A stretch of DNA of 64,000 nt from an uncultured Ruminococcus sp. (GCA_947627275.1 CANQVK010000009.1:27742-91741); one strand, 5' to 3'; counted from the first letter of the stretch, positions 1 through 9,216 are shown. The notes: generated by a model not told the origin, from the letters alone. Translations and numbers: made by a program.

Positions 1-236
1 TCGCCGCTGTAATCGTATATTGCTCCGCCGTTATACATTATTATCGGCTCACGCAGGTCTATTATGCTTCGGTACTGCTCAAAGGACTGTATCGTCCTGC
101 CTGTGGCAACCGTGAATCTGCCGCCCATTGCGATAAATCTATCTACCGCCGCCCTGTCGACAGCGTTTATCTGTTTTCGGGAATTAAGGAGAGTTCCGTC
201 CATGTCGCTCAGCAAAATAGTTTTGTTAATATCCAT
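1..236 (-). CDS. HAD-superfamily (Cof-type) phosphatase, truncated by window edge
   Basis: Only the first ~78 codons are present; the rest lies beyond position 1. The translation begins MDINKTILLSDMDGTLLNS, which holds HAD motif I (DMDGT, nucleophile and acid/base aspartates). A likely motif II serine/threonine stretch (TVATGRT) follows near residue 44. This is the pattern of Cof-type sugar-phosphate or nucleotide phosphatases. It was not in the ORF track because it is open at the edge. The gene lies downstream of rluD on the same strand after a 169-bp gap with no obvious terminator. The substrate cannot be told. Confidence 0.8.
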   Translation of the reverse strand, partial: MDINKTILLSDMDGTLLNSRKQINAVDRAAVDRFIAMGGRFTVATGRTIQSFEQYRSIIDLREPIIMYNGGAIYDYSG

Positions 237-405
237 GGCGTTCACTAAGGAGCTATGCAGAGATAAGTTGTGCATTCAGGCGCAGGATCGTTTGTTCTGT
301 GCAAGGCACACAACAGCAGGAATACTTTCCGTATTTCAAGGTTGCGTAACGCAGCACAGGACAAATGAGACAAGCATAAATGTGCAGTTTATTTCTGCAT
401 AGTTC

Positions 406-1320
406 CTATATCCTTTCCAATTTATTGAGCACCGAGACAAAATATCCGGGCAGCTCGCTTGTAAATTCCATGTATTCGCCCGTAGAGGGGTGAATAAATC
501 CGATTTTACGGGCATGGAGACACTGACCCTCGATACCCTTGCGTGGTTTGCCGTACACATCGTCGCCAAGCACAGGATGACCTATGTAAGCCATATGAAC
601 GCGTATCTGATGAGTACGCCCCGTTTCAAGGCGGCAGCGGATATGAGCGTAGCCGCCGTACTGCTTTATCACGCTGTAGTGAGTTACGGCATTCCGTGAA
701 TTTTCAGTCGTTACGCACATTTTCTTGCGGTCGCTCTTGTGCCGTCCTATAGGAGCATCGACCGTTCCCTCGGTATCCTTGAAATACCCGCTCGCCACAG
801 CCTCGTACTCTCTGGTGAAGCTGTGAGCTTTTATCTGCTCGGATAAATGCAGGTGAGCCTTGTCGTTCTTTGCGACTATCAGAAGTCCGCTGGTATTCTT
901 GTCGATACGGTGAACTATTCCAGGGCGGATAACGCCGTTTATCCCCGAAAGACTGTCTCCGCAGTAATAAAGCAGTGCGTTCACCAGAGTTCCGTGATAG
1001 TTCCCGTGAGCAGGGTGAACGACCATTCCCTTCGGCTTATTGACGACCAGCAGGTCGCTGTCCTCATAAACTATATCGAGGGGAATATTTTCGGGAACAG
1101 CCTCCATAGGCTCAGGCTCAGGCAGTTCAACGCAGATCCTCTCGCTCCCTTTTATCCTGTAATTTTTGCTTACGCTTTTTCCGTCGGCAGTCACAGCATT
1201 TTTAGAGATCATGCCTTGGACTGCCGAGCGTGTAAGCTCCGCAATATAGTCCGAAATATACTTGTCGATACGCTTTCCGCAGTCCTCGGGCGTACATTCA
1301 AGAGTTATAAGCTCACTCAT
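406..1320 (-). CDS. rluD: RluD-family 23S rRNA pseudouridine synthase
   Basis: Predicted to isomerise uridines to pseudouridine in large-subunit rRNA. The N-terminal S4-like RNA-binding region (residues 1-80) is followed by the catalytic domain. That domain holds the RluA/RluD signature HRIDKNTSGLL with its catalytic Asp and the later ETGRTHQIRVH motif. The ORF track starts 21 codons upstream, but the lysine/arginine-rich extension is lspA read in another frame; ATG at 1320 gives a normal 304-residue protein. It overlaps the lspA stop by 8 bp (ATGAGTGA), with GAGG just upstream inside lspA, which suggests translational coupling. It corresponds to ylyB, the gene after lspA in Bacillus. Confidence 0.93.
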   Translation of the reverse strand: MSELITLECTPEDCGKRIDKYISDYIAELTRSAVQGMISKNAVTADGKSVSKNYRIKGSERICVELPEPEPMEAVPENIPLDIVYEDSDLLVVNKPKGMVVHPAHGNYHGTLVNALLYYCGDSLSGINGVIRPGIVHRIDKNTSGLLIVAKNDKAHLHLSEQIKAHSFTREYEAVASGYFKDTEGTVDAPIGRHKSDRKKMCVTTENSRNAVTHYSVIKQYGGYAHIRCRLETGRTHQIRVHMAYIGHPVLGDDVYGKPRKGIEGQCLHARKIGFIHPSTGEYMEFTSELPGYFVSVLNKLERI

Positions 1321-1819
1321 TTTCCTCAACCTCAGCCGCCGCTTTTTTCGCCTTTTCCTTCTTAGGCTCGATAAAGATAACATAAATAATTATCAGTATA
1401 AAGGCGCATGTCACGCATATGTCGGCGACGTTGAAAATTGCAAAGTGAAACATCTTGAACTCGAACATATCCACGACATAGCCGAAGCGAATGCGGTCGA
1501 TAAGATTTCCTATTCCGCCCGCAACAAAAAGCATGATAGTCCAGCCCATGAACTTTGATTTCTTCCAAGCGCTGAACATTGCGATTATTCCGGCTATTAC
1601 CACCAATGACGTAAAGCCGACGAGAAACCAACGCTGCCCCGACATGCTGCCGAATATCGCTCCGTCATTTTCAAGATAAGTCAAATCAAGTATGTCAAAG
1701 TCGCCGATATGAAGAAAATCCATGCTTCCTACAGGCTGAAGGGTATGGACTGCCCAGTATTTCACAAGCTGATCCGCTCCTATCAGAACGAGTGCAGCAA
1801 TAACAAGCAGTATGCTCAT
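1313..1819 (-). CDS. lspA: Lipoprotein signal peptidase (signal peptidase II)
   Basis: Membrane aspartyl protease that cleaves the signal peptide of diacylglyceryl-modified prolipoproteins. The 168-residue protein has four hydrophobic segments and the two catalytic aspartate motifs of the family, GNLIDRIRFGYVVDM and FNVADICV. The start is ATG at 1819, behind AAGGAAAAAT; the longer ORF-track start reads into ileS. The C-terminus is a lysine/alanine/glutamate tail (KKEKAKKAAAEVEENE). It sits between ileS and rluD as in Bacillus. The several predicted lipoproteins in this window would be its substrates. Confidence 0.95.
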   Translation of the reverse strand: MSILLVIAALVLIGADQLVKYWAVHTLQPVGSMDFLHIGDFDILDLTYLENDGAIFGSMSGQRWFLVGFTSLVVIAGIIAMFSAWKKSKFMGWTIMLFVAGGIGNLIDRIRFGYVVDMFEFKMFHFAIFNVADICVTCAFILIIIYVIFIEPKKEKAKKAAAEVEENE

Positions 1820-1875
1820 ATTTTTCCTTTCAAGCTTATTGCCTGCCGCTACAGCAGCAGGCAATATAGTACGAA

Positions 1876-4644
1876 TTATATGTCGATCGTGACCGCGCAT
1901 CTCTCACAGAGAGAGGGATGAGCGCTGTTAGTTCCGACATACTTTGAATAGCACCAGCATCTCTCGCATTTTCCGCCCTCTGCCGCTTCAACTGCAAAGA
2001 CCGTATCGCCCTCGCCCTTTTCAACGGCAATATCGGAAACGATAAGTATTTCCTTTAGCAGCTCTGCAAGAGAAGCATAGCGGTCGTAGTCGGCGTCAGC
2101 CTTGATAACTACCTTAGCTTCAAGAGATTTACCGATGACCTTGGCGTTGCGCGCCTCCTCAAGAGACTTATTGGCAGCCTCGCGCACGCCGTATATGAAG
2201 CTCCACTTTTCAACGAAAGCGTCGTCATATGAAAGTCCCGACTTTTCGGGCATCTGATTGAGGAACACGCTCTCCTTGTCGTCCTCTGAGCCGTGAGGCA
2301 TAAACTGCCATATCTCCTCAGCCGTAAACGAAATTATAGGAGCTGCAAGACGCGTCAATGCGCTCAGGATACGGTACATAACGGTCTGAGCTGCACGGCG
2401 TATCTCTGAATCCTCCTTTTCGCAGTAAAGCCTGTCCTTGATAATATCAAGATAGAAGTTCGACATGTCAACAACGCAGAAATTATGGATAGCATGAAAA
2501 GCGATATGGAAATCGTACTTTTCGTAACCCTCCTTGACCGTGTCGATAAGGGAATCCAGCTTCATCATCGCCCACTTGTCAAGCTCTGTGAGCTTATCGT
2601 CGGAAACGCAGTCCTTATCGGGGTCGAAGCCGCTGCCGTTGCCGAAATTACCGAGGATATATCTTGCCGTATTTCTGATCTTCTTGTAAGCGTCCGAAAG
2701 CTGGCTCAAAATAGTCTTGGAGATTCTGATGTCGCTGTGATAGTCCGAAGAAGCTACCCAGAGACGAAGTATATCTGCGCCGTACTGGTCTGTTATCTCC
2801 TGTGGGTCGATTCCGTTTCCGAGGGATTTGTGCATAACCTTTCCCTCGCCGTCAACTACCCAGCCGTGAGTACATACAGCCTTATAAGGCGCAGTACCCT
2901 TATATACTACGGACGTGAGAAGCGACGACTGGAACCAGCCTCTGTACTGGTCAGCTCCCTCGAGATAGAGGTCGGCAGGCCACGACAGGCTGTCAAAATC
3001 GTCCATAACGGCAGTATGCGAAACGCCGCTGTCGAACCATACGTCCATAATGTCGTATTCCTTGGTAAATTCGCCGCAGCCGCACTCACATTTCACGGTA
3101 TCGGGGATAAACTCGCAGGCTTCCTTAGTCCACCATGCGTCCGAACCCTCCTTGCGGAACAGGTCGGCGATAGCTTTGATAGTTTCGTCCGTATATATCG
3201 GCTTGCCGCAGTCCTTACAGTAAATAACGGGTATAGGCACGCCCCATGTTCTCTGGCGGCTGATACACCAGTCGGAACGGTCGCGAACCATGCCTTTAAT
3301 ACGTTCCTCGCCCCATTCGGGTATCCATTGAACGTCCTCGATAGCTTTGACCGCCTCGTCCTTGAAGCCGTTTACGGAACAGAACCACTGCTCTGTAGCA
3401 CGGTAAATAATGGGACTGTTGCAGCGCCAGCAGTGAGGATACTGGTGGACGATCTTCTGCGTAGCCAGCATTGCGCCTACCTCGGTAAGCTTTGCAGCGA
3501 TAGCCTTGTTTGCCTCGTCCGTATCCATGCCCTCGAACTCGCCCGCTTCGGCAGTCTGTTTTCCCTTTGAGTCAACGCATACGATTATTCCGATGTCATC
3601 GTAGTTCTTGCAGACCTCAAAGTCCTCGACGCCGTAGCCGGGGGCTGTATGAACGCAACCTGTACCGCTTTCAAGAGTTACATGATCTCCCACGATGATC
3701 GGCGACGGACGGTCGTAGAGGGGGTGCTTTGTTTTCATGCCCTCAAGCTCTGCGCCTGTAAAGATATGCTCGGTGGTATAATCCGTGATCCCGGCAGTCT
3801 CCATAGTTGTGCGGACAAGCTCCTCCGCCATGACGTAATATTCGCCGTTAGCCTTAACAAGGGTATAATTGTACTCCGGACCGAGACATATAGCGAGGTT
3901 GCCGGGGATAGTCCATGTAGTGGTCGTCCAGATAACGAAGTAGATCTTAGACAGATCAAGTCCAAGATTTGTGAAAATCCCCTTATCGTCCGTTACATTG
4001 AATTTTACATAGATAGAATAGCAAGGGTCGTTGGAATACTCGATCTCAGCCTCGGCAAGAGCCGTATTGCAGTCGGGACACCAGTACACGGGCTTCAAGC
4101 CCTTATACATATAGCCCCGCTTAGCCATTTCGCCGAAGACCTCCACCTGACGCGCCTCGTATTCGGGACGCAGGGTGAGATATGGGTAGTCGTAATCGCC
4201 GAGAGAACCGAGTCTCTTGAACTGCTTCATCTGATTTGCAACATGAGTCATAGCGTAATCATGACAGTGCTTTCTCAGTTCTACAGGAGGGATAGCGCCG
4301 TTTTCCACGCCGATAGCCTTCATTGCCTTAAGCTCGATGGGCAGACCGTGAGTATCCCAGCCGGGGACATAGGGCGCCTGAAAGCCGCTCATGTTCTTAT
4401 ATTTAACAATAAAGTCCTTTAATGTCTTGTTAAGAGCCGTTCCGAGGTGTATCTCTCCGTTTGCATAGGGAGGGCCGTCGTGCAGAATGAACGTGGGCTT
4501 GCCCGCATTCTTTTCTATCATTTTATAGTAGAGTCTGCCGCTCTCCCATTTTTCAAGTGTCTCAGGCTCTCTTTTAGGCAGATTTCCGCGCATCGGGAAG
4601 TCTGTTTTCGGTAAATTAAGAGTTGAATTGTAATCCTGTGCCAT
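1876..4644 (-). CDS. ileS: Isoleucyl-tRNA synthetase
   Basis: Class I aminoacyl-tRNA synthetase charging tRNA-Ile, with an editing domain. The 922-residue protein has the HIGH-type motif near residue 60 (GEIHLGTALN) and a KMSKS-type motif near 600, seen as KVMHKSLGN. The CP1 editing domain contains TWTIPGNLAICLG and SGTGCVHTAPGYG. A C-terminal zinc knuckle is visible as CERCW and CERC. The start has AAGGA 8-9 bases upstream. It lies 29 bp after divIVA, so no T-box leader can fit directly before it; any tRNA-responsive control would have to sit further up the operon. Confidence 0.97.
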   Translation of the reverse strand: MAQDYNSTLNLPKTDFPMRGNLPKREPETLEKWESGRLYYKMIEKNAGKPTFILHDGPPYANGEIHLGTALNKTLKDFIVKYKNMSGFQAPYVPGWDTHGLPIELKAMKAIGVENGAIPPVELRKHCHDYAMTHVANQMKQFKRLGSLGDYDYPYLTLRPEYEARQVEVFGEMAKRGYMYKGLKPVYWCPDCNTALAEAEIEYSNDPCYSIYVKFNVTDDKGIFTNLGLDLSKIYFVIWTTTTWTIPGNLAICLGPEYNYTLVKANGEYYVMAEELVRTTMETAGITDYTTEHIFTGAELEGMKTKHPLYDRPSPIIVGDHVTLESGTGCVHTAPGYGVEDFEVCKNYDDIGIIVCVDSKGKQTAEAGEFEGMDTDEANKAIAAKLTEVGAMLATQKIVHQYPHCWRCNSPIIYRATEQWFCSVNGFKDEAVKAIEDVQWIPEWGEERIKGMVRDRSDWCISRQRTWGVPIPVIYCKDCGKPIYTDETIKAIADLFRKEGSDAWWTKEACEFIPDTVKCECGCGEFTKEYDIMDVWFDSGVSHTAVMDDFDSLSWPADLYLEGADQYRGWFQSSLLTSVVYKGTAPYKAVCTHGWVVDGEGKVMHKSLGNGIDPQEITDQYGADILRLWVASSDYHSDIRISKTILSQLSDAYKKIRNTARYILGNFGNGSGFDPDKDCVSDDKLTELDKWAMMKLDSLIDTVKEGYEKYDFHIAFHAIHNFCVVDMSNFYLDIIKDRLYCEKEDSEIRRAAQTVMYRILSALTRLAAPIISFTAEEIWQFMPHGSEDDKESVFLNQMPEKSGLSYDDAFVEKWSFIYGVREAANKSLEEARNAKVIGKSLEAKVVIKADADYDRYASLAELLKEILIVSDIAVEKGEGDTVFAVEAAEGGKCERCWCYSKYVGTNSAHPSLCERCAVTIDI

Positions 4645-4673
4645 TATACCATTCCTTTAAGCTTTTCAGCGAA

Positions 4674-5225
4674 TTATTCTTCGTTTCCTGCCGCTACGGC
4701 TGCTGCGATCTCCTCAGCTGTTTCCGTAACATCGTAATCGTCGTCGTATGAATCGGGCATTGTGGAGATCATTTCAAGGTGCGACTTATACATATCGAAA
4801 AGGCTCTTCTTGAATTCCGCGACCTGACGGCGAGCCTCTGTAAGGCTGTCCTTTTCCTTGGCGATCTCAAGGCGATTTTTTTCCATAGCCTCGGCGTGCT
4901 GACGTACAGCCTCGTCCTCGAGCTCCGCAGCCTTTTCCTGAGCGGCGGCGATAATTTCCTCTGCCTTTGTATTAGCGTCGTTGATGACCTGATGACCCTG
5001 CTTCTGTGCGCCGAGAAGCGCGTCCTTAAGAGCGTCCTCGTCCTTCATATACTCTCTTACCTTATCGGCGAGTATCTGGATCTTGTTGTTAGCCTCAAGG
5101 CGGTCACGCTCCATCTCGTCAAGCTCAGCCTCCAGCTGTGAAAGAAATTCGTCGATCTCCTCCTGCTTGTAGCCGAATGCAGCCTTTTCAAATCTTTTAT
5201 TTCTCACATCTCTTGAAGTAATCAT
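4674..5225 (-). CDS. divIVA: DivIVA-family cell-pole/septum protein
   Basis: Coiled-coil protein that binds curved membrane at poles and septa and recruits division or wall-growth factors. The N-terminus carries the DivIVA/GpsB signature (RFEKAAFGYKQEEIDEFL). It is followed by a long alanine/glutamate/lysine-rich coiled coil (~residues 30-150) and an acidic tail (DSYDDDYDVTETAEEIAA). The preferred start is ATG at 5225; the ORF-track GTG at 5234 overlaps the Shine-Dalgarno AGAGGTG. The length (183 aa) suits the family. It lies between ylmH and ileS as in Bacillus. Confidence 0.93.
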   Translation of the reverse strand: MITSRDVRNKRFEKAAFGYKQEEIDEFLSQLEAELDEMERDRLEANNKIQILADKVREYMKDEDALKDALLGAQKQGHQVINDANTKAEEIIAAAQEKAAELEDEAVRQHAEAMEKNRLEIAKEKDSLTEARRQVAEFKKSLFDMYKSHLEMISTMPDSYDDDYDVTETAEEIAAAVAAGNEE

Positions 5226-5236
5226 AACCTTCACCT

Positions 5237-5998
5237 CTAAATATATTTTTTCAGAATTATGTGTATACGACCCTTTTTGGTAGCGCCGTTAATACCCGAA
5301 AGTACAAATCTTCCGCAGCCCCGTACAGAAAGCATGTCTCCCTCTTTAAGCTCATGAGATACCGAGGTCACAGGAAAATGATTTACTTCGGTTTTGTCGG
5401 AGCGGATAAGCCTTGCGGCATTTTCCCTGCCGATCCCTGCGGCAAGGCTCACAATGCAGTCAAGACGCAGTGAAGCCACAGTTCCGCTTATATTACGAAA
5501 TTCCTGTTTGACCTCCAGTTGAAACGGTACATCGTCAAAGACTCTTACTCCTGTTCTGCCGATTTTTGATACCGTCGATAAAATAAGTCTGGCGGCAATT
5601 TCCGTAACAAACACCTGAGCGATCCCCTCGTTCACGATAATATCGCCCGTTACCTCGCGTTTCAGCCTCATACCCATAAAGCTTCCGAGGAAATCCCTGT
5701 GAGTAAGCTTATCCTCTTTTCTAAACCTGAAAGTAAGACATTTAAGCGGAAATTCCTCAATAATATAATCCTCGTAATAATCCGGAAAGACCGCAAGAAT
5801 ACGTCTTTGCGCTTCAGGGTAGCCGCCGTAGAGCATATATTTCAGACCGCCTGTATTATATCTGCACCAACGTTCGGCATCGGCACATTGCCGTTCATCG
5901 AGAAAATTTGAAAAACAGCATACTCCGTCCCTTTCGCACCGGCTTACAATATCATTCAGTCTTGCGGAAAAAAGCCTGTCCTCAACTTCGCCGTTCAT
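5237..5998 (-). CDS. ylmH: YlmH-type S4-domain RNA-binding protein
   Basis: The 253-residue protein has an N-terminal YlmH domain (RRILAVFPDYYEDYIIEEFP, then LTHRDFLGSFMGMRLKRE) and a C-terminal S4 RNA-binding domain (RLDCIVSLAAGIGRENAARL). In Firmicutes this family binds ribosomes and is linked to handling of stalled nascent chains, besides sitting in the division cluster. The start overlaps the sepF stop by one base (TGATG), a typical coupled arrangement. Confidence 0.9.
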   Translation of the reverse strand: MNGEVEDRLFSARLNDIVSRCERDGVCCFSNFLDERQCADAERWCRYNTGGLKYMLYGGYPEAQRRILAVFPDYYEDYIIEEFPLKCLTFRFRKEDKLTHRDFLGSFMGMRLKREVTGDIIVNEGIAQVFVTEIAARLILSTVSKIGRTGVRVFDDVPFQLEVKQEFRNISGTVASLRLDCIVSLAAGIGRENAARLIRSDKTEVNHFPVTSVSHELKEGDMLSVRGCGRFVLSGINGATKKGRIHIILKKYI

Positions 5999-6525
5999 CA
6001 GATGAATACGCCGTTATTTTCAAGTTCCCCCACTAAGTCCTCACCGATAAAGCCTACATTATAGGGAGTTATGATGTAGGTAAGGTTTGCGACAGGCTTT
6101 AAGCTGCCGCCGTTAGCGTATGCCACGCCGCCGAGAAAGTCGATTATTCTTCTCTTGTTTTCGGGAGAAGCTGTCTCCAGATTAAGGACGACCGTCTTTT
6201 TCGAGATAAGGTGATCGGCGATCTGTTTTGCATCTGTAAACGCAGAAGGCTTTACAAGAACCACCTGAAGCTGAGCCGTCGCCTGAATATTAACTACCTT
6301 GTTTCTTCTGTTCGCCTCAGCCATAGCTTCCTCGCGCTCCTGAGGAGTAGTGCCGAAAGAAGATGACGAAGAAGCGGACGATACTGAAGACGACGAGGTA
6401 GCTCTTGATGAAGAGGATACTCTTTCAGGACGAGGCGCGTCCTCGTAAGAGGGGGTATCGTTTACATCTTCATCGTCTTCGTCTGCTGAGAAAAAGAAAT
6501 CCTTGGCAATATCGAGCAATTTCAT
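5998..6525 (-). CDS. sepF: SepF cell-division protein
   Basis: Cytoplasmic membrane anchor of FtsZ. The 175-residue protein has a short N-terminal segment (MKLLDIAKDFFF) that can act as an amphipathic membrane helix. A long serine/glutamate-rich linker (about residues 20-75, runs such as SSSSRATSSSSVSS) follows, then the SepF globular domain with VVLNLETASPENKRRIIDFLGG. The start ATG has TTGGAG 7 bases upstream. Between the preceding ylmE gene and this start is a 364-bp gap that holds a palindromic element (6717-6877), unlike the tight spacing elsewhere in the block. No ylmG gene is present between sepF and ylmH. Confidence 0.92.
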   Translation of the reverse strand: MKLLDIAKDFFFSADEDDEDVNDTPSYEDAPRPERVSSSSRATSSSSVSSASSSSSFGTTPQEREEAMAEANRRNKVVNIQATAQLQVVLVKPSAFTDAKQIADHLISKKTVVLNLETASPENKRRIIDFLGGVAYANGGSLKPVANLTYIITPYNVGFIGEDLVGELENNGVFI

Positions 6526-6716
6526 AGTTATACTCCAATCTCCGCATAAACCTGTTTTTACGCCCTGCCGAACTCATGCGGAGAATCCGGAGGAACACAT
6601 CAGGGTCGTTCAGAATACGGCATTTTTGCAGAGGGAACTTGTCCCCCGCCCTGCCCGAATAAGAAAATAAAGCGAACCTGCCCCTGAATAACAGCGATCC
6701 GAAACGATCGTGTATT

Positions 6717-6877
6717 AGACCTTCTCGGAAACTGAAAAGCATTGTCTGACTTGTCTTTTTTGTGTTCGGCTTAGTCAGCTTTCCTTGCAATACATACAGC
6801 ATTCCTGCGGAAATCTGACTTTGCCGAGTGCAAAAATTCCTGCGCCATACAGCGCTTCCCAGTTCCCGAGGAGGTCT
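6717..6877 (-). repeat. Inverted-end element, copy 1 (AGACCTCCTCGG family)
   Basis: The 161-bp segment is bounded by near-perfect inverted ends: AGACCTTCTCGGAAACTG at 6717 and CAGTTCCCGAGGAGGTCT ending at 6877. The interior is also self-complementary (TCGGC..AGTCAG against CTGACT..GCCGA), so the whole can fold into one long hairpin. The same ends bound 58110-58265, where the interior differs. It lies between yggS and sepF, inside the predicted transcript. The rest of the 6526-6889 gap is GC-rich and has no recognisable gene. Confidence 0.7.
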
Positions 6878-6889
6878 ATTTTTCAAAAA

Positions 6890-7606
6890 TCAAACGTAAT
6901 TTCTTGCACCAAAAATGCCTGTGCCTATTCTGACCAGCGTCGAGCCGTGCTTAACGGCTTCGGCATAGTCGTGCGTCATTCCCATTGAAAGGGTCTCCAT
7001 TGAAACGCCCTTTATCTTTCTGTCCTTTATATTATTGAACAGCTCCTCCATTTTTCCGAGGAAAATATCGCTGTCGGTGGGGGGCGGAATGGTCATAAGA
7101 CCTTTTACCCGTATTCCCTCCATAGGCGCAAGCTGTTCAAGCAGAGGGATTATTTCATCGGGGGAAACTCCGCTTTTGCTTTCTTCCCCGCCGATATTCA
7201 CCTCGCAAAGCACGTCCATAACCTTATTATGGGCAGATGCAAGGCGATTTATTTCCTGCGCCAGCCTTAAACTGTCCACAGATTGTATCATATCAACATC
7301 GTCGATGATGTATTTGACCTTGTTGGTCTGAAGATGACCGATAAAATGTATTCTCGTGGGCGTACCGTAATCGGAATACTTATTATAGCTGTCTTTTTTC
7401 GAGAGGAACTCCTGCACCCTGTTTTCACCGAGAAGGTCAAGACCGAGACTGAATACCCAGTTCACAACTTCGGGAGGGACGGTCTTTGTGACCGCCATTA
7501 TGTCCACCTTTGCGCCGTCATTGCGGTATTTATCATACGCCTCGCTGATATTACCGCATATGACCCTGAGATTATCCTTAACTCTGTCAAAGCTGTAATT
7601 ATCCAT
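6890..7606 (-). CDS. yggS: YggS/YlmE-family PLP homeostasis protein
   Basis: Single-domain pyridoxal-phosphate-binding protein of the YBL036C/YggS family, which has no classical enzyme activity and controls free PLP levels. Recognisable features in the 238-residue protein are the PLP lysine motif AVTKTV near residue 40, HFIGHLQTNKVK near 90, and the C-terminal phosphate-binding stretch SMGMTHDY..VRIGTGIFG. It starts within the last codons of the upstream membrane-fusion gene (8-bp overlap ATGGATAA). In Bacillus the orthologue ylmE also precedes sepF. Confidence 0.94.
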   Translation of the reverse strand: MDNYSFDRVKDNLRVICGNISEAYDKYRNDGAKVDIMAVTKTVPPEVVNWVFSLGLDLLGENRVQEFLSKKDSYNKYSDYGTPTRIHFIGHLQTNKVKYIIDDVDMIQSVDSLRLAQEINRLASAHNKVMDVLCEVNIGGEESKSGVSPDEIIPLLEQLAPMEGIRVKGLMTIPPPTDSDIFLGKMEELFNNIKDRKIKGVSMETLSMGMTHDYAEAVKHGSTLVRIGTGIFGARNYV

Positions 7607-8885
7607 TCAGTTCACCACCTTCGGTTTCCGTTATAATATCGTCGTAGAGAGCAAGATATGAAGGGTCGTCCTCATGCACCTCCGACAGCACGTAGTCGCT
7701 GCCCTCGTATTTAACGTCTATCTTCTTGAAAAGCACCTGTTCGCCTTTCATTATGTACACGCCCTTGGCGTTCACAACAGCCGTACCTTCGGGTTCGCCC
7801 TCCGCATTTGTGGTCTGCTGCTCCACATTTTCAAAGCGGATAGCCTCTCTGGGGACTTTAAGCCCCCTGTACTCCCCTTTTATAAGCTCGCATGTCTCCG
7901 CGCGATGCTCCACAAGCTCCTTGCTGAAACGGCTGCATTTTATAATTATAATGCTGACCGAGGAACTGTCATCGTCCCGTATGTCGGTTATCACCGCCTC
8001 AAACTTTTCATCCGATGAATCGAATTTCAGCGTAACGGTATCGCCTATGTCATAGAGCTTTCGCGAATTGTCAATAACTCCCGCAAGATACCAACTGTAG
8101 CCGTTTATCATCTTGCCGACAAGTCCCGGCTCGCTGCTTTTTGAGTCCACAATGCTGCGAAGCTGCTCTACCGTAAGCTTGTCCAGATTGTCGGGAGTAA
8201 GCTCCGATTCGTAACCGTCGCAGTAGCTTACGAAATAAGAGGATTCATTTGCCTTAACTGTTTCCGAGGGAGTGGCAGCCATGCCTTTAAGCTCGGCAAG
8301 GCGGGAATTTATGTCAATTATCTGCTGATCGAAGCCTGTGACCTCCTTAGTAATTATCTGATATGTACTCATGCCTACAACAAGGTTCTCCATTTCATTT
8401 CGGAGCGCTGAATAATCCTTCATATCCCTGCTGTATATCAGAGTACGGTAGCTTTCGCCGATACTTGCGGAAAGACTTGCAGGCTGAGCAGACTCTCGCG
8501 TACCCGGATTCTGTATCTTTTTGAGTATATCGAGCTCATGCTCCAGCTGAGCGATCTCACGGCTGCGCATGATCTGCTCGTTGTCGGGATAGACCTCTGC
8601 GATCACCGTGCCGCAGCCGACCTTGCCGCCGTCTGCTACCTTATAGCTGAGAACTCCGTTTCCGCTGAACGTCACAGGCGTTTCGCTGCGTATAAAAACT
8701 CCCCTGAACTTCTCGGAGGAAATAGCGTCTGACAACAGAGCGGTTTCCGTTGCTGCTTTCCTGTTCTGGAAATTGTAAACTATGCTTACAAAAACAATAA
8801 GCAAAAGCACCAGCACAAGATTTCTCAGCAGCTTTACTATCAAGCCGCTGTCCGATCTGCCGCCTTCCGGTCTGTGCGAACCCAT
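7599..8885 (-). CDS. HlyD-like membrane-anchored adaptor protein
   Basis: The 428-residue protein has one N-terminal transmembrane segment (about residues 17-38, VKLLRNLVLVLLLIVFVSIV). A lipoyl/barrel-sandwich half-motif (GVLSYKVADGGKVGCGTVIAEV), a coiled-coil hairpin (residues ~105-200) and a second half-motif (YSWYLAGVIDNSRKLYDIGDTV) follow. This order is that of HlyD/RND membrane-fusion proteins. Clostridia commonly have such a gene next to ylmE-sepF. No ABC or RND pump gene adjoins it, so its partner is unknown and a role in export is inference. The Shine-Dalgarno is weak; the start lies 8 bases after hfq. Confidence 0.72.
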   Translation of the reverse strand: MGSHRPEGGRSDSGLIVKLLRNLVLVLLLIVFVSIVYNFQNRKAATETALLSDAISSEKFRGVFIRSETPVTFSGNGVLSYKVADGGKVGCGTVIAEVYPDNEQIMRSREIAQLEHELDILKKIQNPGTRESAQPASLSASIGESYRTLIYSRDMKDYSALRNEMENLVVGMSTYQIITKEVTGFDQQIIDINSRLAELKGMAATPSETVKANESSYFVSYCDGYESELTPDNLDKLTVEQLRSIVDSKSSEPGLVGKMINGYSWYLAGVIDNSRKLYDIGDTVTLKFDSSDEKFEAVITDIRDDDSSSVSIIIIKCSRFSKELVEHRAETCELIKGEYRGLKVPREAIRFENVEQQTTNAEGEPEGTAVVNAKGVYIMKGEQVLFKKIDVKYEGSDYVLSEVHEDDPSYLALYDDIITETEGGELNG

Positions 8886-8893
8886 TGCGCCGC

Positions 8894-9133
8894 TCAGTCA
8901 GCCTTTTCGGTCGTATCGAGAATAGATACGGCTCTTGCCGGAATTATCGTTGAAATAGCATGTTTGTACACAAGCTGCTGCTTGCCGTCGCAGTCGAAAA
9001 TAGCGACATAGCTGTCAAAGCCTCTTACTACGCCCTTAAACTGAAAGCCGTTCGTAAGAATTATCGTAACAACGATTTTATCTTTGCGGCACTGGTTGAG
9101 GAAAACGTCCTGTAGGTTGATCGTCTTGTTCAT
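8894..9133 (-). CDS. hfq: Hfq RNA chaperone
   Basis: Sm-like protein that binds U-rich RNA and assists sRNA-mRNA pairing. The 79-residue translation shows Sm1 ([20 protein letters not shown]) and Sm2 ([10 protein letters not shown]) with the usual N-terminal [12 protein letters not shown]. The ATG at 9133 is preferred over the ORF-track ATG two codons earlier because GGAG then lies 7 bases upstream. It follows miaA after 83 bp, an order seen in many bacteria including Bacillus. A TATAAT-like box in that gap (around 9217) could give hfq its own promoter. Confidence 0.94.
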   Translation of the reverse strand: MNKTINLQDVFLNQCRKDKIVVTIILTNGFQFKGVVRGFDSYVAIFDCDGKQQLVYKHAISTIIPARAVSILDTTEKAD

Positions 9134-9216
9134 ATACATTCTCCGTTCTTTTTATTTTGTTCTACATCATATGTCTTAAATTTACCTATAGATAAAAATA
9201 GACACTATACATTATA

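Noticed and set aside
2485-3570. 361-residue plus-strand ORF
   Set aside because: Antisense shadow of ileS.
4645-4673. T-box leader for ileS
   Set aside because: Only 29 bp separate divIVA and ileS; no room for a T-box. None seen before trpS either.
6470-6886. Minus-strand 138-residue ORF between yggS and sepF
   Set aside because: Runs through the inverted-end element and into sepF in another frame; composition is Arg/Phe/Ser shadow-like and no good SD fits.
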